Source of the DNA: Cristatella mucedo
Taxonomy: Eukaryota; Bryozoa; Phylactolaemata; Cristatellidae
Direction of reading: 5' to 3'
NCBI GenBank assembly: GCA_009760855.2
Contig: WPIO01000052.1
Location: forward strand, 1,355,001-1,419,000
DNA length: 64,000 bases
Part shown: in pieces, positions 44,180 through 56,689 of the stretch
Layout of the letters: the number at the start of each line of letters is the position of its first letter
Position numbering within the stretch: position 1 is the stretch's first letter
The notes under the pieces: generated by a model
The model's input: only the letters and a program-made list of their open reading frames with translations
The model's database searches: none
Told to the model about the DNA's origin: nothing
Position numbers and translations under genes: made by a program

Positions 44180-44400
44180 ACAGTATGTATCTCAGTCTGT
44201 AACTCCTCCAAGCCACGCAGACGTAAGAGGTTGTAACGCAGGCAAGTTTTCTATTGTGCACTCAAAATGCCGTAGCGGCTTTCGGCACACGTTCAGCAGC
44301 CAACTAACTTAATCTCGCGAAACACAGACAAAGTGAGAAGTATAGCTGAGTGAGTGCTACTAGATCCAGGACAACCTCAGCAACGTCGTCAGAGGTATTC
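44180..44400 (-). mobile_element. LINE family B 3' end, decayed
   Basis: Antisense of the family B tail and C-terminus (GTATCTCAGTCTGTAACTCC, AGTTTTCTATTGTGCACTC, GCGGCTTTCGGCACACGTTC). Confidence 0.65.
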
Positions 44401-46016
44401 CCTCACGAAAAACGAATTGTGGCAGGGTCTTTCGCTGGATGGCAATTCTAAAGAGATCATGCAGCGTGGCTAAGCACTGAGAAGCTCGACGAATGGGCAT
44501 GGAAGTTCGCTTGAGAACACTGCCCTCTCCGATTAGAGTGACGCCTCACCATCCTCGATGGGAATTTTGCAGCATCACCGTCTATGAGAAGGCTGCACGA
44601 TACGATAATGCGAGATCCAAGAGACAATGCATTGACAGGCGTTGGAAGCCTCGATCAAATACTAGACTGCAGAGACGAGACAATTTCGTAAGAAGATAGG
44701 TGCAAGATAATTTTTGTCGTCAACAGCTCACAAGTTCAGACGTGCACGATGCCTAAAAGCAAAGTATATGTTAGCAGAAGCTGACTGCCTTTTTTCAACG
44801 GTCTTGAGCTAGTGAGAGCTCACATTGCATTTATCCAAGTGTCCTGATTATTGCATAGACATCGCGCCGCTCAGCTAAAGCTTCGGGATCCATCTTTGGA
44901 TCAGGTACTAGCCCAAGTCTTCGAAGGAAGACTTATTAACAGAGAACATGTCGGCTTGTAAACCGCCCTTCAGAGGCGTGTAATGATCGCCAAGTGCTAC
45001 ACATCTCGGCTAAATGGCAATCATGTGTAGCAGCCAGGGCACGCCGTCCTTCAGACAGGCAAGGTTAACTCAAGTCCAGAAATGCATACGACTATAGTGG
45101 CGAATGTGCATCGCTGCTCGGGCCATGAGATAAAAATAATTTACATGAACAATTGAGCATAGTAATGAATCAACATTTATAGAAGCTTATTCAATAATTT
45201 ATGATTGCTATTCACGTCATCTGTGACAGCCAGGTAGTGCTCTTATCGTTAGTATGTTCCATTTGACGTCTGTACAAAGTGTAATGCATGAAACGTCACA
45301 CCATTTACTTAAGTGAAAACCTTCTTGATTCTGTCAGGTTTTACTTAATGCTTTATGTATCCCAAACAGCATCTGAAGAATACTAGGCATAAAATGAAAC
45401 AAGACGAAATTCGGTAGGCGCTTTTTATTGGCTAAACTGCCTCACCTAGCATTTGTTTGGCCGTACAGGATCTGGTCACGCGAAAGGCTTCCGCACAGGC
45501 GGCTAATGCATACCAGCTTACAATTGCTAACTTTGACTTCGTTTCCGAGGACTTACCTAGAAGGGTGGCCACTATAACTAAAGGGGTAGTTTAATATGCC
45601 GACATTTATTTTCATGGGATCTAAAATTCGGCGTGAATTTAGTTTATGGCTGCATAAATCTAAGCCCAAGGTCGATTGCAGTACTGAAGCCAGACTGGCA
45701 ACACGTGGCTCCGCCATGCTCGCAATTTTGGCGCGGCCCTAACTACGGGTTTCCCGAAGCTTTTCTAAAGACCATCAATTAAAATCTTTCTAATAACGTG
45801 AGTCGTATGGCACACATTCAAAAAAGCTAGTCGGTTTATCTCAGGAATGCTTAGTCAACGAAGTCATTCCAGGTGTGACGAACGTACTGAGATCGAAATA
45901 AGACCCTCTCTAAAACTATGACTAATTCCACAGTCTTTCTTTGTAGGCACCGTGAAAACCAGTAATTTGAAATGAAATAGTGCGATGATATGATAATCTA
46001 TTTTGCCGAGCTGATA

Positions 46017-46148
46017 TGGCCCAGTAGTTATCGTGCTCGCCCCGACCAAGGTCTGGCCCAGGTCGTAGGCTCGAGCGAGCCCCCTTGGCATACGTGTAGC
46101 GCCTGAATAGAGATTAAGTTCTTTAAGGGTGCTACACAAACGAAGTAT
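46017..46148 (+). mobile_element. SINE family 2, near complete
   Basis: TATGGCCCAGTAGTTATCG, CCCCGACCAAGGTCTGGCCC, CGTAGGCTCGAGC, GAAT AGAGATTAAGTTC and GGGTGCTACACAAACGAAG. Its orthologous copy within the duplication is at 55517. Confidence 0.88.
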
Positions 46149-46199
46149 ATATTTTCTTTTCTTATTTTTATTTTATCGATTTCTTTTAAGTGATGCGCT

Positions 46200-46980
46200 A
46201 AGCCGAAATCCTCTCTACGAGGAGTGTTTGGAGATGGACCTTTCATTTTGAACAATGGAGTGGTGCTTTGTCAGATCTGCACCGTCGAATCGGCACGAGT
46301 TTCCGTCGGAGTTGTCCAGGAGGCACAGTAGCTGCACTGAACAGACAAGCATACATACGATTGCAGATGGTTCGCTGATCGGAAGGGGCTGAAAATCACC
46401 GTCAAGAAAGCTACTACCGTCTTACCGATCCAACAAGCCTCGCAAACGTCCGCAGAGCCGTGTGCTCAGGAAAAAGCTAGCCGTATTACAATCATTCGCC
46501 GGATGACGATTCGAATGAGATTTTTCAGCATACCTTAGCGCAAAGAAACTCCGTGATCATGCAGAAGAATTCCGCTGAGAGCTCCCCCTCCAATTATAGC
46601 GCCGTTCTCAACCTTCTCAGTGCCGACCATGCACTATTAAGGTCTCCCAAATTCCGAGACCAGCGGGATAAGGAAATGACGGACTCGGGAAGCCGAAATC
46701 AAATACTAGATGGCAAATACGAAAAAACCTCGCAAGACGATTGGTGGAAGATAATTTCGCCTAAAGCTCACAAGTGTATACGTGCAGGATGCCCTAAAAG
46801 CAAAGTTGATATTAGCAGAGGCTATCAGTCACGTGCCAATGGCCTTGAGCCAGAGAGAGCTCAGTTCAACTGTCCTGATTATTGTGTGGCCTCGTATTTG
46901 CTCAACCAAGACCTTCGGTCTCCAACTTGGGATCAAATGCTAACCCTAGTCTCCGAAGAAGGATTATAGCAGCGATCGTG
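46200..46980 (+). other. Sub-repeat with a 138-codon open frame, unrecognised
   Basis: The frame 46553-46969 contains NQILDGKYEKTSQDDWW and a CIRAGCPKSK stretch. The same DNA recurs at 44480-44960, 51850-52330 and 55700-56490, each with stops or shifts, so frame conservation is partial. I do not recognise a family. It is more likely an old repeat than a gene. Confidence 0.4.
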
Positions 46981-47159
46981 TCTGCTAGTTAAACGCCCTT
47001 CACACGCAAGGCACAATCGCCAAGTGACACACATCTAGGACGAACGGCAATAGCTGCAAGGGCATGCTATCCTTGCCAAGCACGAGATTAACTCATCTCT
47101 AGACACGCATGTAATAATACTAGCAATGGTGCATCGCTGCTCGGGCACGCATTCCTGCT

Positions 47160-48760
47160 GTTCATATCACTAGCAATATTCTACGATAGATAGTTCCCGG
47201 TCACTGTTAAGCAACAGTGGAGGCTGACTTTGTATGGCCCTCTGTTTGTGACCTTCACGGTAATCAACGCTTAAATATATTGAGACTAGATTCTAGTTAC
47301 AAAGATTTAGCACTTAATGCTACATATTTGTATAATATAAAGACCAAACTATTTTACGAGCAATAGCGTATTATTTTTGAGTAAGATTTCACATTTGTAG
47401 TCCGTATGTGGCCTCCTACCTTAAATTATGGCAATCTTTTACGGACTGATAGTCGCTATTGGAAAGTTTCCATTTGGAAAACTAAACTATAAGGTGTTAG
47501 GTTTACAAAACATCATCAGTGATTATGTTTTGTCATTCATCAAACATATGCAGTGAGGCATTCAGAAATTACTTTGATTCCACCTAAGCTCCTGCAATGC
47601 CTTGTAAGCGGAAGCATAATGTTTGTGTCATGCAAAAGTGCACTGAAGGTAACCTGCTCTTCAATACACATTAATTATACGGACTCGAAGAAGATACGTA
47701 CTGACGTGTTCTTCGTTTGCTTTCCACCGTTTTGTGCTAGTTTCAGTCAGTCAGTCAGCTGACACCAGCGGCAGTAAAGCAATGCAGCTGAGAGGCCTCG
47801 GACACGACTCCAGTGTTGGGATGCTGGACTGGAAGCAAGCAGCACCAGCGATAGGCAGCCATGCTCGTACGGTTGCTAAGCTCTCGTCAACGCGCATTAA
47901 ACTCTCCTGCAACATGTCCGAGAAAGCCGCCCGTCCATATTTCAAGCTTGAAGAGAACGACTAAAGATATTTTCAGAATCCTTAGCAACAGAAAGTCGCC
48001 ATTGGAATGAGCGCCGAAGAAGAATTTACGCTCGAGCGGTATACGATACGGGAAGAATCAGCGTCAATATCTAGAGCCCTACCGATTTCGTCATTGAGGC
48101 TGCGTTTCGATAGCATAGGCTTACAATTTGCACTCTTGCGCTTATGGCGAATCCCGTTGAAATGCGTGAATGAATTTCAATGGTCATAATTGAAAATTGG
48201 ATGCCTGGCTACCGCCAGTACACCTGCTACGGTCGGCAACGAGAGGGCGTATTCGCGGCGAAACTTCATCCAGTACAGAAAAAAGCGTAGTTACTTTGTC
48301 ACAGTGTCAGTGGTTATGAAAAAAGGTTTGTATGAAAGCAGAGCTTTGTAATGATCCCATAATTATAAAGAGTTACTAAATTATTTATGATTGCTTCACC
48401 AGTCGTCTGTGGCAGGCGCATAATGCTTTTATTGTAAGCGTTCCTCCTTTGATGGTCAGACTGAGTGGATTGTACGCAATTTGAGGCCAGTTACTTACGT
48501 GACAGAGCGCACTTTCCGGTGCAATTGGGCTCCCGTCAATGCCCAAGAAATATCGCAAAAGCATTAAGAGTACGACTCGGTCTGTGATAAGTGCAAGTAC
48601 GGCGACTGAGTGTAGGCACTCGCCGCAATATCGGTAAACACTTACCGTCAATGCGGCAGCTGAGAAACCGTAAACGAGGGCTCACAGAGAGTGACAGCTT
48701 TGCTTTCCATCTCAGGTTGGGCGTATTCACCAAAAGCCACATCTATATTAAAACTCGAAG
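47160..48760. repeat. Second sub-block of duplicated region
   Basis: 47160-48340 aligns with 52490-53610 (GGCAGTAAAGCAATGCAGCTGAG vs AGCGGTAGTAAAGCAATACAGC region, 47770/53060). 48340-48480 aligns with 53640-53760. Together with 43500 and 55690 this shows older internal duplications within the block. Confidence 0.65.
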
Positions 48761-48879
48761 TCATGTAGCAAATCGTGTACAGTTTCGCAGCAGATTCACT
48801 TAAAAAAATTCAAAAATCTGTACGATGACAATTTGGCTTTCATGTGGAGGTGGGATAAGCTAGCATAAAGGTCACCTGA

Positions 48880-48985
48880 TCCAACAGCCTCAATTATATA
48901 GATGCAGATGAGCCTTGGCGGCTAGCAACCTGCTTGCGGCAGGCAGCAAAAGATTGCCCCTGGACTGAACTAACATCAAGGGCTT
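48880..48985 (-). mobile_element. SINE family 1 fragment
   Basis: TCCAACAGCCTCAATTATAT, GAGCCTTGGCGGCTAGCAAC and CTGCTTGCGGCAGGCAGC match the SINE 1 body. The head is lost. Confidence 0.6.
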
Positions 48986-48989
48986 GTCG

Positions 48990-49970
48990 TTAACTTGCCT
49001 GAGCTTAGTGCTATCAACGCACGGCAATTTCTCGCCAAAATTCTTGTCTGGCCATACTTTTAATCAATTCGTACGCTCCCAGTGACCGTACGCTTCCGTT
49101 TGCTGGCATACGGCTCTGCCTCGTGGGCCCGTCGAGCGGATGCGGAACTCGCTTCCGGTCGGGAGGTAGTACTCCCACTAAAAAGCCATCCTCCTCATGC
49201 ATGCTGCGAGTCAGCGGACACACTTTCTGACTTAATTAAAGCTCTGTGCCGACTACAGTGGATGCGTTATCGGCCTTCCGCCTTCTGCGCTTGCTGCATA
49301 GTTATTGCATTTCGCCGGATATAGTTGTGGCACGTCAGCTTACATATGTTGACCTGCAGCTGCCGTTTGGTCATTCGCTGTCTAATCCGGCAGGCCGTAG
49401 CTGGAACAATTGAAGCAGGATAGCTGTAAAAGACGAGGGGGAGGACTAATGCGAACAAAGAAATCCGATGAAACCGCTAATGTCTGAGATGACACTCGTG
49501 TTAAGTCACGCAGAAGATACGCTCGCGATCCCTTCCCACTTCAATGGTCTTATCAAACAGCACCGTGCTAGCCAGGTTACGATTGCTGATGTAGTCGTTA
49601 TTCTAGCTTCTTGAATTATAACGCGTAGGAACAGGTTAAGTAATAATCCATGGTCAGGCAGCATAAACACCGAAGCTGTGTAAGAGGCAGTCAGTTGTAC
49701 CCAGCAGTTGAACTGAGTTGTACTCTTAGCTTTGGGGTGAACGAATTTGTGTACGCCATGGGCGCTGCTGAATGCAGGTAGCCCTCGGTCGCTATGGAAG
49801 ATGCATCTATGCAAAATGTATATCGCCTTGTTACCCTAACGTATGGGCAATCTTCGTTGCGGTCGTGTGTCGCAACATTCGGCATACCTGCGTGAATTCG
49901 TGCTGCACATACATGTCACTAGCTGTGATTCCAACGATCAGGGCTTCGACGGTATTCATCGCGCGTCAGC
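48990..49970. other. No gene recognised
   Basis: Part of duplicated copy 1 without a clear counterpart in copy 2. No supported exon. Confidence 0.35.
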
Positions 49971-50689
49971 TGAGACTAGCGCCGCTAAATAAGTCTATTT
50001 GACAGCGACGGAGGGCAATACGGGCAATCAACAGTCGCCGTGACGTGTAACGACTCGTAGGGGTCGTCGGCCTTTAGCACAAATCAGCTCAAATGCAGAT
50101 GCACTAGCTCTCGCAACAGAACTGATTAAACTGCTTTTATGCAGCCTTAGCCATTGGTCGCTTACTCGGTTACCAGCCACAATTAATCAGCAAACGAGAA
50201 TAATAAATGTAAGTCATAGTCTGGCCGATTTAGCACGCCTCGTCTCAATTTTGTCAACGTATCCATACGGTTCATGTCCAGTGGGGCTTTTCAACCGCCA
50301 CACTTCGCCAAGAAGCGCATCTGCTGCTCTGATCCAACTGAGGCCTCCGGCAAACTGAAAGGCATGAGCTTAACTGGGTGCTTTTTTCTATAGATTTAGT
50401 AAGTTTCGCGCCCAAGCATTACATGTACCAGGGCACTGTGAACGCAGAGACGTCAAGGAGCACCGTAACCGTAACAATTAGCACGGTGTCAAAGATGCCC
50501 CTTTCAAAATACCTTGGTTAGCAACTATTCATGTAAATCCTTCCAAGTTCCAAGTTCGCCATGCATACCAGGTGCGTCAGATATTCGAGAACGAAATTCA
50601 ACACTGAAGTAAATGAAAAAAACTGCGACCTGAAAACTCAATATATAAGTGTATTCATAGAATTAGATACACATAATGTCATGTAGTTA

Positions 50690-50880
50690 TACTAAACGTT
50701 TGTTCAATACAACCACCTTCAGCCAAAATGATAGCCTTGATGCGACTTCTGAAACGACCACCCTCGGCGTTGATCATGTGATCCTCATTTATGATGGCCT
50801 GAGTGTCCCTGACGGTAGATTTTAAAAGAGTCACTGGCATTGCAGTAGCGCTTGTTCGTCTCCCCCTCCAATATATAAGA
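50690..50880 (-). pseudogene. Mariner-type transposase C-terminal scrap
   Basis: Diverged duplicate of the C-terminal part of the remnant at 50983-51290 (TGTTCAATACAACCACCTTC, GTGTCCCTGACGG, TTAAAAGAGTCACTGGC). Followed by an AT-rich insert. Confidence 0.6.
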
Positions 50881-50982
50881 TTATTATAGTAATTATATTA
50901 TATATTATAATAATATTATTAATATAATAATAAGGATATTATTACAAGATATAAGTTCGTCTCCCTCTCGAAGATAAGCTAT

Positions 50983-51480
50983 AGCAAAGGTTTGTTCAAT
51001 AAAAACCACCTTCAGCCACGATGACAGCCTCGATGCGACCATGGAAACGACTAAGCACGGCGTTGATCGTGTGATCCTCGTTTACGTTGGCCTTAGTGTC
51101 CCTGATGGCCGATTGCAAAAGAGTCGCTGGCATTAGGCAGCGGTTCTTCGTCTCACTCTCGCCGACAGCCCAGGCATAGTAGTCCGGCGGGTTTACATAA
51201 GACGAACTAGAAGGCCAACTGCCAGTGTAGCATTTGTCAGCGGTGACAGCTTTCGCCCAGCCGCTCCTTCTCGGTCACGTGCCGGCTGTGCAAGAGGAGC
51301 CGAAGTCTTGCTGGAACGCGTCTCGGCCGCCCCCGAAAGCCACTGCCCAATTCAAGGCTCGACAACCGTGCTCAGCGTCTTGATATAGGCGGCCAAATTG
51401 AACCCTTAGACCTTGCGGAAAAACTGGGTAGGCTTGGTATGGCCTTCTTTGTAGAAACCCCCCAAAAGCATCACCGACGA
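50983..51480 (-). pseudogene. Tc1/mariner-superfamily transposase remnant, copy 2
   Basis: Better preserved than copy 1 upstream of the catalytic Asp. Minus-strand frames give GGFYKEGHTKPTQFFRKV, LAAYIKTLSTVVEP and a C-terminal block matching 43640-43800. This is the usual order of the mariner/IS630 catalytic domain. Non-functional. Confidence 0.65.
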
Positions 51481-51539
51481 AGGTTACTTGCTGTGCATAG
51501 CGGTTACGACTTTAGTGAGGCTGGAGTACGTACGTATGT

Positions 51540-51830
51540 ACGTGTGTACCAGTACGTATCTCAGTCTGTAACTCGCCAAAGCCACGAATAATTAAGAGGT
51601 TGTTACGAAGGTGAGTTTTCTATTGTGCACTCAAAGTCTTAGTGGCTTTCGGCACGCATTCAGTAGCCAACCGACTGAATCTCGAACAACACAGACAAAG
51701 TGAAAAGAAAAGCTGACCGAGTGCGCATAGATCCAAGACAATCTCGGTAGCGTCCTCAGAGGTATTCCGTCATGAAAAAGGAGTTGTCGTACTGTCCTTC
51801 GCTGGATGACCATTCTAGATCGTGAAGTGT
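51540..51830 (-). mobile_element. LINE family B 3' end, decayed, copy 2
   Basis: Same order as 44180-44400. The 60-codon minus frame at 51631-51813 ends in a family-like WLLNACRKPLRL. Confidence 0.65.
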
Positions 51831-53967
51831 AGCCAAGAACAAAGAAGCTCGATGAATGGGCACGGAAATTCGCTGAGAACGCTGCCCTCTCCGATTAGAG
51901 TGACGTCGTCACCATCCTCGATGTGAATTTTGCAGCATCACCGTCTGTGAGGAGGCGGCATAATACGATTATGCGAGATCAAAGAGACAATGCATTGACA
52001 GGCGTGGGAAGCCGCGATCAAATACTAGATTGCAGAGACGTGACAATCTCGTGAGAAGATAGGTGCAAGATAATTTTTGTCGTCAACAGCTCACAAGTTC
52101 GGACGTGCACGATGCCTAAAAGCAAAGTTCATGTTAGCAGAAGCTGTCTGCCTTGTGTCATTGGCCTTGAGCTAGTGAGAGCTCACCACATTTGTCCAAG
52201 TGCCCTGATTATTGTACAGGCATCGCGGCCGCTCACCTAAAGCTTTGGTATCCGTCTTTGGGTCAGATACTAGCCCGAGTCTTCGAAAGAAGGCTTATTA
52301 GCAGAGAACATGTCGGCTTGTAAACCGCTCTTCAGAGGTAAGTCACGATCGCCAAGTGATACACATTTCGGACCAATGGCAATCAAGCGTAGCAGCAAGT
52401 GTATACTGTTCTGGAGACGCACGATGTTTACTCATGACTGGAAATGCTCGCAAAAATAGTGGCGACGGTGCATCGCTGCTCGGGCACTCATTTTAACAGG
52501 CAATATTCTATGGTGGATGAGTCCTGCTCACTTTTCAGCAACTGTGTGAGCAGACATGCCTGACACTCTGTTTGAGCCCTATACGGTAATGAATTCTGAA
52601 ATATATAGACAATAAATGAAATGGACTAAAATTAAGCACCTAATTCTCAATATTGATATCACGTATATACTTAATATTGCGTAATTAATAGCGTAATATC
52701 TTTTAGTAAATTTCGCATTTCTAGGCAGCATGCTTCGCCTGTGACATTATGGCAGAATTTCATGGAATGATCGTTCATTCTCGGAATTTTTCATTTACAG
52801 CGCTTATCTTTAAGTTGCTAGGATGACGAGACATCATCAATCATGTGCAGTAAGCCTTGCAGAAGTTACTTTTATTTCATGAATGTGGCAGCCCAGCCAT
52901 GCAAGCGGAAGTAGGATATTATAAAATAATGCAAAAGTTCAATGAAAGTAACGTGCTCTTCAACATGCATTCCTTATCGTGGCTCAAAAGAAGGTATGGA
53001 TTCAAGTGTTCGTCGCATGCTTTCAACCATTTGTGCAAGTTTATATCAGTCTGTGGACATCAGCGGTAGTAAAGCAATACAGCTGAGGAGCCTGGAGCCC
53101 GACTCTAGTACTGCGATCGACTGGAAGCAAAGGCAATAGCCGCCATTTTTGCACGGATTCTCACCTGTCGTCGACGGATCGAACTTTTGCGGTAAGCGTC
53201 CTTTCATGCCACTGGTGAATATCATAAGCTTCACAGGACTGTTTAAATTGAAAAAAAATTTGGAGAACCCAAAATCTGTCCGCCATTGGACCGAGCGATG
53301 AAGAAGGATATGCCATTTAGCGGGAACAATCCAGTGAAAATCTGTGTCATTATCCAGAGCTTTACCGATTTCGAAACCAAGGCTACTGTTCGTTCGAAGC
53401 TCGACACAGGCATTGCAGGCATCGGCTTAAATTTTACACTTATTTTCTTATGACGAATTCCTTCGAAGAGTGTTAATGAATTTCTGTGGTCATGATTGCA
53501 AATTGGGTGGCAAGCTAAAGCCACTAAACTTACTGCGATCGGCAACAAGAGAGCATATTCGCGGCACAACATGAGCGGGTCCAGACAAATCAAAGTTCGC
53601 TCATCAAAGTAACGGAGGCTGAAAATAAAATGAAATAGTTTACATGGAAAGGGAGAGCTTAGTAATGACCCAGCAATTTTAGAAGGTTATTTAATGATTT
53701 ATGATTGCTCCTCACGTCATCTGTGACGGCCGCGTAGTGATCTTACCGTTACTATGTTCCATTGACGGCAATACAAAGTGTAATTATTGCAACGTCACAC
53801 CAGCTACTTCAGTGAAAGAGCACACTTTCCTGATTCTGCCAGGTTTCCCATGCTTCATATATCTCAAATAGCATCTGAAGAATACTAGACACGAAATTAA
53901 GCGACAAGAAATTCAGTGGGCGCTTCAATTTATTAGCTAAACTGCCTCAACTAGCATTTGCTTGGCC

Positions 53968-54470
53968 GTCGCTCACTTTTAGGTCACTTCATTCTTTGGC
54001 TCCAGCCCATCTCTCAGATCTAATCCCCCACCAAGCCAAGCATCGTACCACCTGCTTTTCGGAATCCAACAGTTTACCAATACCTCGTACAAACCTCAGA
54101 TCCTTTGGAGGCCGTACGTTTAATTTGATTGCTCCCAAAGCCTGGAACTCACTCCCGACTTGCGTCACAACATCCCTTGACTAGAACACATTTAAAAAGA
54201 ACTTAAAAACACCCCTATTTAGGACAGCATTTAGTCCCTGTGATTTGTCCTTCCTCCTCGCTTATGCGTGCTGACACTGTGCATGCTGCCAATAACCACA
54301 CTTGCATGCTGGCCCTGTTCGTGTCACCCCTAACCATGTTATTAATGTTGTTTATCAAGCACGATACTACTCACCATTCGATCGTGTTTCCTTTGCAGCA
54401 AATGTAGAGCGCCTAGAATGAGATAGAGTTCTCTGAAGGCGCTTCATTTATTGTATTATTATTATTTTCT
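53968..54470 (+). mobile_element. L2-type LINE 3' end
   Basis: CGCTCACTTTTAGGTC to the ATTATTATTATT tail. Contains SNSLPIPRTNL and LIAPKAWNSLPTC. The equivalent site in copy 1 of the duplication (about 45465) is empty. Confidence 0.88.
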
Positions 54471-55139
54471 GTTTACGTGCAAGGCTTCAGCCCGAGCGGC
54501 AAAAGAATGCCAGTTTACAATTGCTTACCTTGACTTCACTTCCAAGGACTGACCTATAAGGTTGGCCACTATAACTGAATGTGTAGTTTAATATGCAGAT
54601 ACATATTTCCATATGATTTAGTTTGCGACGTGAATTTAATTTATGGCTTCATAAATTCAAGCCCAAGGTCGATCGCACTTCTAAAGCCAGATGGGAATAT
54701 GTAACTCAGTGATGCTTGCAATTTCGACGTGGTCCTAACTACGGATTTCTAAACGCTTTTCCAAAGACCAAAAATTAAAAACTTTGGTAATTACGTGACT
54801 TGTATGTTACAAATTCATAAAAGCTAGTCGATAGATCTTAGAAAGGCTTCTTCAAAGAAGTCATTTCTGGTCTGATGAACGCGCCGAGATAGAGGTGGGA
54901 CCCGCCCTCTAGAACCATGAGTATCTCCACAGCTTTGTCTTTGTAGGCACCATGAAGACCAGTAATGTGACATTAACCAACATGATGGTATGATTCACTT
55001 GTTTCACTTTTAAAAGTCAACCTCGCTCTCAGCTAGCAAGCTCACAAAGACTGGAGTTTACTATTGACTAACGTTGCAGCATACCCTGGCTCGAAGTAAT
55101 TCACCACGAAAAGTTGAAAGCTGACCTGTTACTCACAGC

Positions 55140-55315
55140 AGTTGCTCTGCTCGTGCGAATTGTCTTTTGTGCGCCTATGCAGGCTAGTACTGTGAATGCT
55201 ATCACGAATCAGTCGGCATGCTCTGTTTTTACCTATCCCATGTAAAGTACCTAGAAATAAATTTAACTTTTCTAAGGGTGATAGCATATATTTTTTATTG
55301 CAATATTATTAATAT
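55140..55315 (+). mobile_element. Old LINE 3' end
   Basis: GCCTATGCAGGCTAGTACTG, GTAAAGTACCTAGAAATAAA and TTTTATTGCAATATTATTA match the L2-type 3' UTR in diverged form. Confidence 0.55.
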
Positions 55316-55516
55316 TGTACCAAAACACTCCATTTGTACGAAGACACAGTTTAGTGCATCAGAATAAAATTAGTTGCCGTCCCAACGAGCTACTGAAATG
55401 CAACTAGCTTTGGGAACTCCACCAGCTCAGTCCCTGTAGGGTCGAGGGTACACAAAAAGCAAACGCCGACACACACAAGTAGCTCTACTTTTATGTTAGG
55501 TCTTTACTATTTACCA

Positions 55517-55652
55517 GACTGGTTTGGCCCAGTGGTTAAGGTGCACGCTCCGACCAAGGTGTGGCCTAGATCATGGGCTCGAGTCCGGTGGCATATGTGA
55601 AGCACCTGAGTAGAGATTAAGTTCTCTAAGGGCGCTACACAAATGAATTATA
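55517..55652 (+). mobile_element. SINE family 2, near complete
   Basis: TTTGGCCCAGTGGTTAAGG, CGACCAAGGTGTGGCC, CATGGGCTCGAGTCC, GAGTAGAGATTAAGTTCTC, GGGCGCTACACAAATGAAT. Duplicate of 46017. Confidence 0.9.
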
Positions 55653-56125
55653 TATTTTTTATTTTTTGATTGCTTGTAAGTGATGCGCTGAGTGGAAATA
55701 CTATCTGCGAAAAGTGTTTGAAGTCTAACCTTTCGTTCTGAACGGCGGGGTGGTGCTTTGTCAGACCTGCATTGCCGAATCGGCGTTAGTTTCGGTCGGA
55801 GTTGTCCTGGAGGCATAATAACTGCACTGGCCAGACAAGCATGCATACGACTGCAGATGGTTCGCTGATCGGAAGGCACTGAAAATCACTGCCCAGCAGC
55901 CTAGGAAGTCTTACGGATCCAAATATGCCTCAAAAACGTGGGCAGAGCTGTGCGCTCACAAAAATGTGAGTTGTGGTACGGTCATTCGTCGGATAACGAT
56001 TCAAATGAGATTTGTGTAGTGTATCTAAGCACGAAGATACTCAATGATCTTTTCTCAATTCTGCTGAGAATGTTGCTTTCTCCAATTGGAGTGCCGTTCT
56101 TGCCCTACTCAGTGCCGACCATGCA

Positions 56126-56172
56126 CCAAGGTCTCCCAAAGGTCTTCCAAGGTCTCCCAAGGTCTCCCAAAG
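56126..56172. repeat. AAGGTCTCCC tandem repeat
   Basis: Four or five units of 10-11 bp. Confidence 0.8.
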
Positions 56173-56689
56173 GCTGGCGCAAGCCGGATAACGAAATGAC
56201 AGACTTGGGAAGCCTCGATCAAATACTAGATAGCAGAGACCTCGTAAGACGATTGGTGGAGGATGATTTCGTCAACAACTAACAAGTGCGGACGTGCATG
56301 ATGCCTTAAGGCAAATATGATGTTAGCAGAAGCTATCAGCCTTGCGTCACTGGCCTTGAGCCAGAGAGAGCTCACTACACCGGTCCTGCTTATTTTTTGT
56401 AGCTTCGTATTAACTCAACCAAGGCTCCGGTCTCAGTCTTTGGATAAAATGCTACCCATAGCCTCCGAAAGAAGGATTATTAGCAGAGATCGTGGCTGCT
56501 AGTTAGGCATCCTCATGGTGCATAGTACGATCGCCAAGCGATACATAGTACGATCGCCAAGCAATGCTCGGATCTCGGACGAACTAGGCTCACCCGGACT
56601 GAACGCGACTGGCAGCAAGCAAGGAGCTCTTTGTGGCACTGGTATCAGCTGAGGCACAATGAACACCTGCGACAACGGATCTTTAATGT

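Larger units (their letters stand above)
43500..50480. repeat. Tandem duplicated block, copy 1
   Basis: Aligns in order with 50536-58350. Landmarks, copy 1 / copy 2: GCCATGCAT..CGTCAGATAT (43514/50560); mariner remnant (43640/50983); antisense LINE B end (44190/51550); CGATGAATGGGCA (44488/51850); TGTCGGCTTGTAAACCG (44948/52310); CGTCATCTGTGAC (45214/53717); CCCAAGGTCGAT (45665/54661); SINE 2 (46017/55517); GGTTCGCTGATCGGAAGG (46369/55858); TCTATTTGACAGCG (49992/57860). Identity runs from about 70 to 90%. Copy 1 lacks the sub-block 52490-53610 at the equivalent place, but a diverged version of it occurs at 47160-48340. Confidence 0.8.
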
